Below are positions 10,964-22,669 of a stretch of 64,000 nucleotides of DNA, in pieces. The stretch lies in NCBI GenBank assembly GCA_030077755.1, contig JAQJZZ010000013.1, forward strand, positions 868,001-932,000. The letters are read 5' to 3'. Position numbers and translations under genes: made by a program. The stretch comes from Filosporella fistucella (Eukaryota > Ascomycota > Leotiomycetes > Helotiales). Numbering within the stretch: position 1 is the first letter of the stretch; each line of letters starts with the position of its first letter. Under the pieces are notes generated by a model. The model saw only the letters and a program-made list of their open reading frames with translations. It had not been told where the DNA came from and did not search any database.

Positions 10964-11605
10964 TTTGAAGTTTTTGATATGGGTTTGTAAGACTAAGATG
11001 GAGAGATAGAGATATAATTATGGGTATTGTTGTCTGTCCGAATGAAAATATAGGTAAATGTGAGTTGGAAGCTGGAGCTTGGAAGGTAGTGTGGCTTGCA
11101 CGTTTTGATGACGTAGTTGGGGCGTTTAGCTTTAGTGTTACACTTGTTTCTCGCAACAACTGTTAAGCATATTAGAGAGACATTAGCAATTAACTTATTT
11201 TCAGGTGGCTTGACTCTCTAATGCTAAGACGAGACATTAGAACTCCTTCGAGCCAAGAAGCATTGGTAGGTAGGACATTGGTTTTCACCTCCACGTGACT
11301 ACCCCATCGCTTGAAAAGGGGTCTCGCTTGACTCAATGCTACTTGTCCTTGTATAGCTGGAATTTATACGTTACCTATTATTTGATATGTCTATTTCAAG
11401 TAAACAAGTATTCTCCTCTTATTATTACAAAATATATCTGTTCCTCTCTAGAAGTCATGTACTTAAATCACTCGAACATCTCGTCACCAACCAAAGTATT
11501 AATCCCTCTTCAAGTGGGCTCATCTCGGAAAATCCTAGTCCTTACATGCATGCAAGATCCACCAAGTGGGTATACATAAAAGTTTTTACGTCCAACAACA
11601 ATATA
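10964..11605. other. Intergenic region between membrane-protein gene and tRNA-Asn
   Basis: No gene is supported. Open frames on both strands are low-complexity and lack family features. Confidence 0.5.
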
Positions 11606-11693
11606 TCCTCCGTGGCGCAATTGGCTAGCGCGTTCGACTGTTATGTATTGCCCTGCGATCGAGAGGTTGGTGGTTCAAGCCCACCCGGAGGAG
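11606..11693 (+). tRNA. tRNA-Asn(GTT) with 14-nt intron
   Basis: The acceptor stem TCCTCCG/CGGAGGA, D-arm GCGC/GCGC, anticodon stem TTCGA/TCGAG and T-arm GGTGG-TTCAAGC-CCACC all pair. The anticodon loop is CTGTTA|A with GTT at positions 34-36. A 14-nt intron (11644-11657) interrupts the loop immediately after position 37, the canonical site for eukaryotic nuclear tRNA introns. The mature tRNA would be 74 nt. Confidence 0.93.
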
Positions 11694-11703
11694 AGTTGAT
11701 TTC

Positions 11704-11708
11704 TTTTT
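11704..11708 (+). terminator. RNA polymerase III terminator of tRNA-Asn
   Basis: The first run of five T residues on the coding strand, 11 nt after the tRNA end; typical of RNA polymerase III termination. Confidence 0.6.
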
Positions 11709-11955
11709 GGCTGATTTCTTTGGCAATGATTTTTTGTTTGTTAGCCTGCTCTGTAGATAGAATTTGAGACACGAGTAGTGGTGGGGAAAGATAATTGGGG
11801 TACGAGGAATATAATTCGTTGTTGTAATATTAATTCTGTCATTGTATATTGTCCTTTATTACTGTTAAATCTCTTTTCATTCAGCATTTGAGTACGTCGA
11901 GGAGAATGACATCTTCAAAGAAGTTGAATACCTACAGCTCAAAGTTTCTCTTGTA

Positions 11956-13726
11956 TCAATCTTTCAATGCCAAAAGGGCCTGTCCCTCGTGTTTAAAGAT
12001 CAAGTCGTCCCTCCCTGGCACATATGGATAAATATAAGGCTGCCTTGCCACAGTGTCACTCCGTCTCAACACACTTCCGTCTTTTCCCACTGCCTCTGCC
12101 TGAAATCCAGCCCAATCAAGGCCATCCTTCACGTAGGTACTCGTCTCAAACCCCTCTCTCTTCTCCTCGCCAACTAGTTCTCGCCTGCCGTCTCCATCCA
12201 CCCCATAAAATCTCCACAGCTTCGTCTGGGTATCTCCATTCCAACTCACATAGACGACTGTGCTCTTCCCATTCTTTAATGCTACAATAGCTGGCTGTTC
12301 GTTTGGAATGCCAGTCCAATTGAACTTGAAGCCTCGATAATTTTGAATGTCGCCGTTCCGCCACAGGTCACCGCTCTCCAGGTATGCGTGGAAAATGACC
12401 GTGCCATTTGAAGAGAATTCCGTAATTGCTCCAGCTGACCCCCAATTTACGAAAGCGTTGTTGCTGGGAAGTATTTGTGTGCTGCCTTGAGAAAATGCAA
12501 AGAGATTGTTCGGCGCTGGAAATGCTTGAAGCAGAGTGGCCTCCCAGGTCTTGGTGTTCAAGGAGATGAGCTTGCCACTTGATTTATTGACATATCCCGA
12601 ACTTCTGTCACTTTCCCTTCCAGAGTTGTCAAACAGGCTGATGATCGTTGTATCGACTTCCTGGGAGACGAAACGGGCGTGATGCTGCAGCCCAAATGCA
12701 ACTCCATCGCCGATGGTGAAGTTGGAGTATTTTCCTCCAAGGCGCCAAATTATATTACCTGTGGCGCCATCAATCTTGTAGATCGTTGACGTGTGTCGTC
12801 CGGAGACAAGATAGTTGTGTGCGTCGTCTCGATCAACAGAGTTGATGTGAAAATAGTCCAGAGCATCAGAGCTATTGTATCCGCTTCCAAAGGCCAGACT
12901 TTTGATGGGGATAACGGACTCTAATCAAAAGTCAGCAATCTGATAAATTCACAGCCATCCCGAAAAGACAGCCCCATGACCACGACGCTCAAAGATGGCG
13001 AGCAGACTTAACTTACCTTCTGGATACACGTGATCGACACTTTTCCATTCAGATATCAACCGTCCACTTTCGATATCAATCTCTAGGCGGGAATTAGTCA
13101 GTCCTATAATTGTCGATAGGCTACTCAGTCTTACCTTGAAGAATTGCATCAACAATCCATTGAGATTTGGGACCAGTCCCGTACGTCTTGAGATTATATG
13201 GTGTAGGCTGATAACTTTCCAGCAGAGCCGTCTTCTCATCCACAATATGAAATTCGTGAAGATCAATCAAAGAATGTTTTCCTCCTCGTACTTCCTTGAT
13301 AGTCTCATAGTGCTGATTCAGGATCTTCACATGACCATGACTATGTCCATGTGCAGCATTTCTACTTCCCTCAAATGCGAAAAGTACATCTTCTCCCTTA
13401 TACTTTGCAGCTTGGAAATTTCCTGCCCATCCAGAGACATAGCCGAATCCGGACCAGACTAGTTCACCGGTGGCCGTAAAGATATATGGAGCTGGTTGCA
13501 GTGGCCCATGAGCAGTTGGGACATCCCAACTCAGCCCGGAATAGGGAGCGAGGAAGATGTAGCCAGGAGAGACTTCTGCAGTGTGGTGAACAGTGATATT
13601 CAGTTTTGGAGGGGAGAGATCTGGTCGTGATTTGAAAGTCCAATCTGCACAGACAAAAACAGGAAATGTAAATAAAAGAGGTATGATGGATTTGCCGCGT
13701 TGCAACAAGCCCCCGAAAAGCTGCAT
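11956..13726 (-). CDS. Secreted arylsulfotransferase-like (ASST family) protein
   Basis: Three exons (13726-13135, 13082-13017, 12920-11956) encode 540 residues; both introns have GTAAG donors and TAG acceptors and keep phase. A hydrophobic leader (IIPLLFTFPVFVCA) indicates secretion. The body is a beta-propeller with the hallmarks of fungal ASST proteins: SPGYIFLAPYSG, HGHSHGHVKIL, DLHEFHIVDEKTAL, the DYFHINSVDRD segment with its conserved His, STIYKIDGATGNIIWRLGG, FGLQHHARFVSQE and VFHAYLESG. In bacteria the family transfers sulfate between phenolic compounds using an active-site His; the role in fungi is not established and activity is inferred from family only. Potential N-glycosylation sites (NNS/NGT types) are frequent. 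Start placed at 13726, directly before the leader. Confidence 0.8.
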
Positions 13727-14379
13727 GATTGGCAATTGGAATTTACTCAGCAGTACTTTGAATGTGGTGACGATTCGATCAATTGGGCACTACTTGAAGA
13801 ATTCGATGGTCTTCCGATGAAGTAAATTGAGTATGGGAAATACCATACCTTATACTTGGCGACATACTGTTGCGTAATTATAGGGTGAAAAGACGAATGT
13901 GGAAAAGCAATCACGATTCGAGGTGGGGTTGATTTGATATGACTAAGCACCATCTCGAGCCTTCAACAGCTTCCCCCCCACCCTCCAAGGTGACCAAATC
14001 AAATGCCACGCTAAATTTGGAGATTCTTGGTCACGTTCTCAAGTCCCTGGTTATATTCAAGTGAGGCTACTTTGAGTTGTACCCAGTACTAGTACGGCAC
14101 TATGAAATTACTGCTTCGAGCCACATGCACTAATTCCAAAATCCTTTGGTAGCCTCCCGGCGCTCGTAAATTCAACAATTTTACAAAGGAAAGTACATCA
14201 AAAATCATCATACAATATAGATAAATAATATCTCTTATATATTCATTCAAAAACGTCTCCAAACTCAGAACCATATGTGGCAATAAAAGCTGCTTGGGCA
14301 GGATTTTTTGCACCAATGATCCACTCCCTGCGATCATATCCAGTAAGCCTGCACTATCTCATGATTTTAAGATAGGATC
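13727..14379. other. Intergenic region
   Basis: Promoter side of the ASST-like gene and 3' flank of the next minus-strand gene. AT-rich; no supported gene. Confidence 0.5.
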
Positions 14380-15668
14380 TCACCAGCCATTCTCGTCGTG
14401 ACTGCGTCCAAGTGCATGTTGCTTCTTCTGCGCTTTGGACATCTTAGTAATGTCATACTGTTTCCCACCAGGGTGATTGCGTTTGAAACTCGGCCACTAT
14501 GCACATTAGAAAAAGCCGAATGCTTTTGGACATTAACACTTACCTCCTTCTTCCAATCGGGCTGCTTCGTTTTCGCCTGCAAAGTGTCTCTCAATTCTTG
14601 GACCATTTTTTCAGTCACACCGATCTCTTTTCTAAAGTCCCATACAAGTCCAGCTTTATCGGCTGCTTGTACAATCTTTTCGATGCCCGTAATGTCGAAA
14701 TCTTCGGCATCTTTCTTGAGGAACTGGATCATAATTAACGTGCATATGTTGGCGCTTGGGACAGCTGAGGTCGGGTCAACGAGGGAGTGTTCAGAGAGGA
14801 TTTCAAGTCCAGTGACCATCAAGGTAATGAAGAAGCTGAAAACTTCTCCAACTCGTTCGCTATCGTCGCTCACTGGGATGTGGTCAATTATGGAATATGT
14901 GGTTGCGACGAAGAGTAGTACCCACTCATGAGATTAGCTAGATCGCCCACAAAGAGCCAAGTGGTGAGCCCTTCAATGTAGCCCCATTTCTGGATTGGGG
15001 AAACGTCCTTTTTGAACAGGATCTTGTTGAAGTCGGCAAGCTGTTCGGAATGAAGAGGTCAACAAAATGCCTAGGCTGTAGGTGTCGAATAAAGCATACC
15101 AGATTTTCCAAAACCTCTGTCATACCATATCCAGCGTAGTCATTGTAGATGTATAAGCCGTGTAAGTCGGGGTCTCTCTTCTCCTGTTCGATCGTGGTGT
15201 TCTTGAATATTTCAAAGCCCGCATGAGTGATCGGATAAAATTTGTCTGTTACAACTCTTGGTTGCTCCTTCTTGCCGTTCTTGTCGCCGTCTTTCTCCTT
15301 TGTTGTGTTTTCCTTTTCTGTCTCATTCTCTGAAGACTTGTCTCCTTCATCATCCCCGTCTTCGTCGTCTTCCTCGTCGTCGGAATCTGTGTCCTGGCAA
15401 CTCTTTGGCCACATCACAGTGCATATTCCTGGCAACTCTTTGTCTAACTAACATATACATTATTATGCTGTGTCTCGCAGGAATAATAAGCAAATCTCAC
15501 AGATGATGCATCCGAGTATTTGTAAGATTTCTGCCCACTCGGAGCAATTGCAGCACCTGCAGCAGTCGTCTTTCCTGTCGCGACCTTTTTAGCCGGAGGA
15601 GCGATATTCGAGTCTGCAGCGGCTAAAGGAGCCTTTCTTTTGGTTCCGGATGCATTCTTGGGAGGCAT
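14380..15668 (-). CDS. Acidic hypothetical protein with Lys/Pro/Ala-rich N-terminus
   Basis: Five exons (15668-15501, 15393-15100, 15040-14926, 14872-14544, 14496-14380) close in frame to 340 residues. The N-terminus MPPKNASGTKRKAPLAA and PAKKVATGK look like nuclear-localisation or chromatin-protein tails. A long acidic run (SDDEEDDEDGDDEGDKSS) follows, then a folded helical domain: FYPITHAGFEIFKNT, DLHGLYIYNDYAGYGMTEV, WGYIEGLTTWLFVGDLANL and FDITGIEKIVQAADKAGLVW. The last exon ends in a basic tail (YDITKMSKAQKKQHALGRSH). No catalytic motif or named family is recognised. The intron at 15394-15500 contains a near-duplicate of an AAAGAGTTGCCAGGA stretch at its 3' end, giving two possible acceptors about 40 nt apart. 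Confidence 0.65.
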
Positions 15669-16529
15669 GATTTCTCGGGAAGAGAAATTTGTATTGTCGA
15701 ATTGATTGAACTTGTGAATATTAGAGATATAGAGGCATTTGTTGTGATGTACAAAAAGAGTGTCTACAGGGGACGCGTTCGCGTTTTAGCTTGCTTCACG
15801 CGTCGAGTCATGTGAAAAGTGGGTCATCATGGCAATTGCACTTCCTCTTCACCACTAGGTAGTTGAAACTTTTCGAGTGTAGAAAAATAGGAGCAGTCTA
15901 ATTGGGTCAGATCCAGCGTTCGTTTTACTCACGCTCCGTGGCATTTCCGATGCACATATGTTATGGAGATGGCATGACGCTCATTACGTCGAATCATGCT
16001 GTAACCACATGTTAAACACTTTAAGGCTATGAGTAGACCTTGGATCGTAGCTGGATTTTAATACTTGCAGTAGTCCCATATGATGATTCTAAGTGTGATA
16101 GCCTTCATCTGGGCTTCCTGTCTCCTTTTATCACTTCAAATAAATCGTAGAAGAATCACTCATTCAACACAATTAATCGCAGATGGGAATAAGGGTAACC
16201 TGAATGTAAGGAAAGATACCAAACACAGATGATAGGGTGATCAATACTTTGGACTGTTTTAAGTGTTCGAAATGAACAGAGTGACTGTCCCATTAGCGAC
16301 AGAAGTCACCGGCTTTGGCTAGCAGCCTGTGAATCAATTTTCTCTCTTGCATCATACTTATATATTATAACTGCCTGCAGATACTTCAACAGACTACTTA
16401 ATCGCACATTCTATCGTTTCAAGTACTCAACTGCCAGGACAAATGTTATCTGAAGACTTCTAAGTAGCAAACTCTAGATACGAAAGTCCTGCGATCTCTC
16501 AAAGACATTTGCGGTTCTATAATCCAAAA
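15669..16529. other. Intergenic region between divergent genes
   Basis: About 860 bp separating a minus-strand and a plus-strand gene. It presumably contains both promoters; no gene or structured RNA seen. Confidence 0.5.
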
Positions 16530-17501
16530 ATGTCGACAAAACATGACAGCTCGTTCTGTGCAGATACATTAGATCCATATCTACACGACGCTATCTACAA
16601 ATACAACAATAAACCTGATATCAAGATATCTGCAAGTCTCTTCCACCATGCCGATTCCCTCGAGTCACCGAACAAGTCAAACAATATACCTACTCTCCAC
16701 CGCAACCACAGAGAATATATCCTCCTCTTCCCCGGCTCCTTTAACCCACCTCACCAAGGGCATCTCGCCACGTTCAGCTACTTCTGGGAACGCCGCACTT
16801 AATTCGAAATCATTGCTATGTTCATATTCGCAGATCCGGGCGACATCGTCGATAGAAGGAAAAAGAAACATGGAAAGATTGTTCTACCACAGCAATTTCG
16901 CAACACACTCTTCTTTCAGGTCCCTGAAATCTCACAGCTTATCCAGGAGCGATGGCTGCATTTGTGGGTTGGTGATATGGAAGGACATATCCAAGTTCTT
17001 CGAACGATGACTGATTTGATCAGAGATAGCGGATTCGATACTAAATTAGTCGCCTTTCTTGGAGGTGACAAACTTTCCTTCAAATCCCCGCCACATCCTC
17101 CGCCAGGTCAGCTTATTGAATGGGGTCCCGTCGACGAGTTCTTGATCATGAATGCCCACCGTCCGGTATATTTCTACGATGCGGGACAACATGTGGAGGG
17201 GAAGAAACTCTATAGCTTACCGGGGTGTACGGAATGGGAGGGAGGACCGCTGGGAAATGAAGAGGAAGAACGGAGGGTGGGTGTTATTTGGGTATGCTCG
17301 GCTCTAACAATCCCGGGCTAGCCTGTCATTCAATTTCGTGCTTCGGAAAGTAGTGCGTCGAATGGTATCAGTTCTACACTCATTCGGAAAATCATGTCCG
17401 AGGCGAGAGATGAAGAGCTGTATGAGCTTCTGAAAGACAAGGTGCTGAGTGTTGAGCTGATTGTAGAGTGGCGTATCGAACATCGAAGCCATGATAGATA
17501 A
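16530..17501 (+). pseudogene. Nucleotidyltransferase (nicotinamide-nucleotide adenylyltransferase-like) with in-frame stop
   Basis: The frame starting at 16530 encodes the classic cytidylyltransferase/NMNAT nucleotide-binding motif LLFPGSFNPPHQGHL (G-x-FNPPHxGH). At 16800-16802 it meets TAA, then continues in the same frame with good family sequence (FIFADPGDIVDRRK, FLGGDKLSF, WGPVDEFLIMN), ending with the expected ISSTLIRKIM motif and a stop at 17499-17501. A second in-frame stop, TAG at 17319-17321, is avoided only if a 30-nt intron (17292-17321, GTATGC...CTAAC...CTAG) is real. Both stops are one C-to-T step from Gln codons. The conserved domain runs through the first stop, so this is probably a recently disabled gene. 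Reinitiation at the ATG near 16818 would lack the HxGH motif. A single sequencing error is an alternative. Confidence 0.65.
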
Positions 17502-17787
17502 GGGAATTTAGTAAAACTAGATTCACTGCCAATGCTGAATGTGCAACATGTGTTTGGGAAGGTCGGAATTAGAATGTTTCCTTTCCTAATCCTTCTAGAG
17601 AAAGGACCATATATTCTCTACAAATGCCTAGAGCGCTGCAAAGCTGGAGCAAACCTAAATATAACATGTGCGCCAAGTTTTTTATGATCGTACATCGCTT
17701 CAAGTACCCAATACAAAATGAAAGCATATTTTTCGCCAGATATCCCACTTTACAATACTTTTCTTATCCTTCCACCCACCACGCTCA

Positions 17788-19269
17788 TCACCTCCTGACC
17801 TCACCAGAACTTGCATCCCAATCTGAAGCCTTTACTGACAGTCCAGTCTTAGGATCTTTCTCATACTGAATCTGAAAATGTGTCTCTTTCCTAATAACAC
17901 CCAATTCCACATTCTCCTTCCCAAAATGCTGTATCCGCTCCTTCGTGCCCAACGGCACCCCCTGAGCTGGCAGTATATTTTCCTCTGAGCTGGACGCTTC
18001 TACATGCGATTTGGTGGTGTTCTTCGCGTATGCGAAAGCGCTGGAATTGTTTTGCCGAGACCCAAGTTCGTAGGCGCTGTTGGAGCCGTAGTGCGATAGA
18101 GCTGATTTTTTGGCGGCGCTGAAAAGGGGGCGTAGGAGAGGGACAGAGGAGGCTACCATTACGAGGGTGTTTTCGACGACGACCCAGCGGAAGAAGAGGA
18201 CTGTATTGACTACAAATTTGTCAATGTGTGGGCAAGAAGGAGGCAGAAGTAGTTACTCACATGTGTAGTCTGAGCGAACTCCAAGATTCTTCAACATGAC
18301 GGTTTTGACAATTGATGCAGCAAAAGCACTTCCAAAATTAGTTATTGTCGCACTTTTGTAAAAACTCAATGAATGACTCATACAATACACTGAGGCAAAG
18401 TAGGCCTGCGAGACCAAATTTGATTTTCAAATCCATTTGCAAAGTCCAGAAAATCGTAAGTGGCATGACTGTCAGGATCAGGTCTGTTGCGGAGTTGAAT
18501 ACTACAGAATGTTAGCACTCAAAATTGGCAAAGAAAGAGTTCAGAACTAGATTACCTCCTTGCACATATCCAGTGATTGTTTGCACATCGGGCGACCAGC
18601 ATTTGCTCGGCTCGCCCATGGGATTCCAGAGACTGTGTACGTTCTTGCACTGTGTGAAAATTGTAATTGAGGTGAAGAGATTAACGACCAGTTGCTGTGC
18701 CATAAGAGCGTATAGAAACCATCGCCTCGATTTGGTATTGCCAAAGAGTCTCAATAATAGGTACATGAATGATATACGGCCGAGTGTGCTGCACATGATT
18801 GCTATAAATCTATTAACTTTCACCTCTTTGATACGAGGAGAGGGGAAGTGGAGGTGCTCCCTACCGAACGGCTCAGAGATGAATACCATTTCCATGGCTT
18901 TTACCCTTTGGCTATCGGTGAGAAAGAAAAAATGTCTTCCCAAGCCATGAGTGTACGCTATCGTCTGCATTGTCAATTGAAGAAGTCCAAACGCCTGTCG
19001 AAGTCAGCTCCCGTCAAAGCCATTGTGTAAAGATATGCTCACCAGAGCACCAATCATTACAACATCTCCAGTTCCGAACTGGCGGGTTATCCTCAATTGA
19101 GTGAAGACTCTAACGGAAATCACCACTGCTGAAAACGTGTATAAAATCCATCCTTGGGTCATGTATGATGGCCCTAAAGGTGGCAATTGTAAGTGGGTTA
19201 AACTGGTCCCTCAAATCTAGAAAGCTTACCAATGTTGATATCCCCTCCATCAGGTCTTGGGATTGACAT
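17788..19269 (-). CDS. Fungal rhodopsin-domain (PTH11/SAT5-like) seven-TM membrane protein
   Basis: Seven exons (19269-19230, 19173-19043, 18994-18865, 18801-18556, 18501-18384, 18328-18261, 18209-17788) fit phase at every junction and give 384 residues. Seven hydrophobic helices span about residues 20-275, with the family pattern: GWILYTFSAVVISVRVFTQL (helix 1), FGTGDVVMIGAL (helix 2 start), MCSTLGRISFMYLLLRLFG, CWSPDVQTITGYVQG with its conserved Cys and FNSATDLILTVMPLTIFW. A long polar cytoplasmic tail follows. This widespread fungal family is often annotated as integral membrane or satratoxin-cluster SC-like protein; members may act as receptors, but ligands are unknown. There is no N-terminal CFEM domain. 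It lies about 1 kb from an O-methyltransferase read in the opposite direction, which may be coincidence. Confidence 0.78.
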
Positions 19270-20259
19270 GGCTTTCTCATAAAGCAAATATAGTAAAGAC
19301 GATTGTGAAATCGAGATCTCGCTGATCGCGATATTTTGCAAGCAAAAGCAAATGATCAACAGTCAAAACTTACACTGGGCGCATTCTCGCTGCAGGAGCG
19401 TTGTAGAGATCGCATCTTAATACATCTGGCTCGGCTCATCCTGTCAGGCACAGCACCAGGGGCAATCCTTAAATCGCTCCCAGCAGTTTTAACATACTTG
19501 TGAATCCTTATGCCATGTGCCACTGCTTAGGCGTAGGCCCATGTTCCTCTGATAAAGGTGACAGTACAAGGTTTAGAGAATTTTGGGCAATTTCCCGCGA
19601 TTTTGCTTTTCCTCCTGCCTTCATTGCCTGCCCTGGTTCAGACACAAACCATGTTAAAACCGTCCCGGCTACAACGTTTCCATGATCAACGGCGTCAAAA
19701 TGGAAGCCCATGTCTGTGCGGTGAGTTCCCCTCTCTCGGAATTCTTAGCTTTTCAGCTTTGGATAGTGCGCTCCAATATTTTACCCTTCGACGAAGGTTC
19801 AATGTCGCACAATTATTCAAGACCCGGACAGTCCCTCCGGTGGTGCAAAAAGCTTTTGAAAAAGTGGGAACGATAACAGAACTGTCAATCACCCCATCTG
19901 GGGAGACAGAATAATGCCAAGGTATGTCGTTGACATGGCCCAGGAGCATGGAACGGAACGCCTCGCCAAGTTGCCGTAGAGGAAACGGAAGTGCGGTTGG
20001 TTGCCCCGTTGCTCCACTGGAAGCATTGCGAGTAGGACTACTTACGGAGGTAGGGCTAAACGAGGATTTGCATCCGCCCCCTACAGCATCCTATGAAGTT
20101 TGTGATTGTTCCATGCGCCTTAAAAGGGACACAGTCGTTATCGGTAGATTTGGTGGCTGGTACCGTTCCGCATCTCTTCTCAATTCTTCCGACTTTCTGT
20201 CCAAATACAATCGAGCCAATTCAATTCAGTTATCCTTTTCCTCCCAAGCACCAGAAACG
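19270..20259. other. Intergenic region between divergent genes
   Basis: About 990 bp with several open frames, one of which (from 19924) is an upstream extension in frame with the O-methyltransferase. That extension has low-quality coding character, so I treat this as promoter and 5' leader. Confidence 0.45.
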
Positions 20260-21624
20260 ATGGAACCTAGAACCGAACCGGCACTGCTCGAGACCCTTTT
20301 GCAAAGGGTGGCTTTACAAGCCAAGAGTGGTTTGGAAGATGGCGTGAACGATAAATTGGCTCGACAGGCTCTGCTCAATTCTTTGCGCCAGTTGACGGTA
20401 GCATTGGAGAGCCCGGAGGATGCTATCAATCGCCTGGTATTCTTTGTACGGTCTCTATCCTGGTTCTTCTGTGCAGCAACTGAATTTGAATGAAATAGCC
20501 TTCTACATATATGTGTGCTAGAGTTGCAATTAATCTGAAACTCTTCGATATTATTGCCGAATCGAATGGAGCAATTGCTTCTGCCGATCTTGCTACTAAA
20601 ACAGGAGTTGACGAGCAGCTTTTAGGCAAGAACACCTAGTTGTGGCCCCCGAGTTACTCACAACTAACTCTTGCTCAGTTCGTATCCTGCGAGGAATTAC
20701 ATATGCAGGTTTGGTCACCGAAGTCGGTGAACAGCTCTACGAAGCAAATGCAACGACTCAGCACCTTAAGATCCCGTCTGTACAAGCTGGAATAATCCAT
20801 TTGTAAGTGTTCTTTTACTTTCCCGAGGGAGTTGGAGCTGATCTCCGTTTAGTTATGATCAAGGACTGAAGAGCGTTTGGGCAATGCCCAGTTACTTCAA
20901 GTCCAATGGATACAAATTACCAAGTGATGCAGTATCCGGCCCGTTTCAATTTGCTTTTGATACGAAATTGGAGACTTACACCCACTGGGCAACTAAACCA
21001 GAAGTCGCTGATAACTTCAATACCTTCATGGTGGGGAAACTCAATGCCACTAAGACTGGTCAATCCTGGGAAGAGGCATATCCAGTGAAAGAGAACATTA
21101 TAGATGGATTTGATTCCAGTATCAGTGATGCTCTCTTTGTCGATATTGCTGGTGGAAGAGGGCATGAAGTAGGGCAATTGAAGGCTAGGTTCCCAGACGC
21201 TCCGGGCCGATTTATTCTAGAAGATCTCCCTGTGGTGATTGACGATGTCAAGGAGCTCGATAGCAGCATCGAGCGGCTTAAGTATGACTTCTTCACGGAA
21301 CAACCCATAAAAGGAGCCAGAACATATTTCATGGCAAATATTCTGCACAATTGGCCAGACGAGGATTGTAAAAAGATTCTCAAAAACGTTGTACAAGCTA
21401 TGGTAAAGGGATACTCGAGACTTTTGGTCAGCGATGACATCGTCCCAGAGGTGAACTGTCCATTAAAAACGTTCGGACGGGATATTGGCATGTTATCTCT
21501 GCATAGTGGCTCCGAACGATCTGAGAAGCAATGGATTGCTCTTCTAGAACCATTGGGTCTCAAGATAGTCAAGTTCTGGTCCTTCGAGAAGGGAGAAGGT
21601 CTCATAGAAGCAGTTCTAAATTAG
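20260..21624 (+). CDS. SAM-dependent O-methyltransferase (plant-type/fungal family 2)
   Basis: Four exons (20260-20445, 20499-20625, 20679-20802, 20853-21624) encode 402 residues. The N-terminal helical part includes the dimerisation/winged-helix region (RVAINLKLFDIIAES, TKTGVDEQLLVRILRG, GLVTEVGEQLYEAN). The C-terminal Rossmann domain carries the SAM-binding motif DIAGGRGHE (about residues 243-251), the acidic LEDLP strand, the catalytic-type His in NILHNWPDEDC (about residue 311) and the ERSEKQW element typical of the family. The second intron (20626-20678) uses a GC donor (GCAAGA) with a normal CTCAG acceptor. Such enzymes methylate phenolic hydroxyls in secondary metabolism. The downstream same-strand MFS exporter, 1 kb away, would suit a small two-gene set, but no backbone synthase is present. 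Confidence 0.83.
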
Positions 21625-22669
21625 ACTTCTCGGTCCGAGGGCAATATTACCCCAGCAACTTCTTTTCAACGTTCTCCTGGTCTCATACAAACGTTGGAGG
21701 ATAAAGCGTCGTAATTAGCTTTAGTCTCAGGCTGGGATTTTCGATTCAGATAGGGGCTTGTTTTAGCATAGATCATTAGATATTAGAGTCGCTCCTTTCA
21801 GAAAAGGTATCACCTTTCACGGATTGGAACTTGATACACTGGAGAGAATGATTCGTCTCGTCTGAGTCGGCCAGACAATATGGCATTTGTTAGCGACCTT
21901 ATCATACAGTCTCCTTTTCCCACCAATGAAGAAAGATCGTGAAAACCATGCATCAGCATTCCGTTTCACCCAATCCAGTCCGAACTTGCGAAATTCGGTG
22001 ATGTCAAATTAAAATTTCCGAGTGGTACGTATTCTAATCATAACAGCCGGACGAAGGTTTTCAAGCCATTGCTTCAATGTCTACCAGTAACCAACCGGAT
22101 GTGCTTCCCTGGTCCACCTTCCAATGCACATGCAGACCCTGGCCCGTGTTCCTGTTCGAAGGCTTGTTCGAACTGGCTCATCCGCCCCCACGGGGTGAAT
22201 ATGACTAGCGGGATGTTCTACCAGCCATGGCATGGGCCTGAAGATGGTTCGATGTGCACGCCATGTGTGGACGAAATTCCTCGTCAATCCTGACAGAATG
22301 CACACGTCCACTTTGACAACCCAAACGCATGCAAGTACGGAAGTACTCCCTAAACAAAAATACCACCCATGTGCAAGTATCGAAGGAACATTTCAATATT
22401 GAAGGATGTATACATCCATGCGCCTCTTATGGTCGCCACACACGACTTCATGTAACGGCGGCCTGCTAGCTACCAGAAAGGAGCAGACCCCGGCAGTTGG
22501 AAATTATCACATTCTCCCAGCTACGCCCCATTCATACATATCTTGACATGTATTCCTGCAGTATATTCATGAAGGGGGAATAATTTTTCTTTGAGCAGTT
22601 CAAACAATTTTCGACGTCCATTTTTCTTTACACTCCTTTTACCCGTTTCACATTTTCTGATTGCTAGCC
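21625..22669. other. Intergenic region between O-methyltransferase and MFS transporter
   Basis: About 1.0 kb. The last 100 bp before 22670 are pyrimidine-rich on the coding strand, as is common in fungal promoters. No gene is supported. Confidence 0.5.

Noticed and set aside
19924..20259. N-terminal extension of the O-methyltransferase in the same frame
   Set aside because: Family members start near the residue encoded at 20260; the extension has no family similarity.
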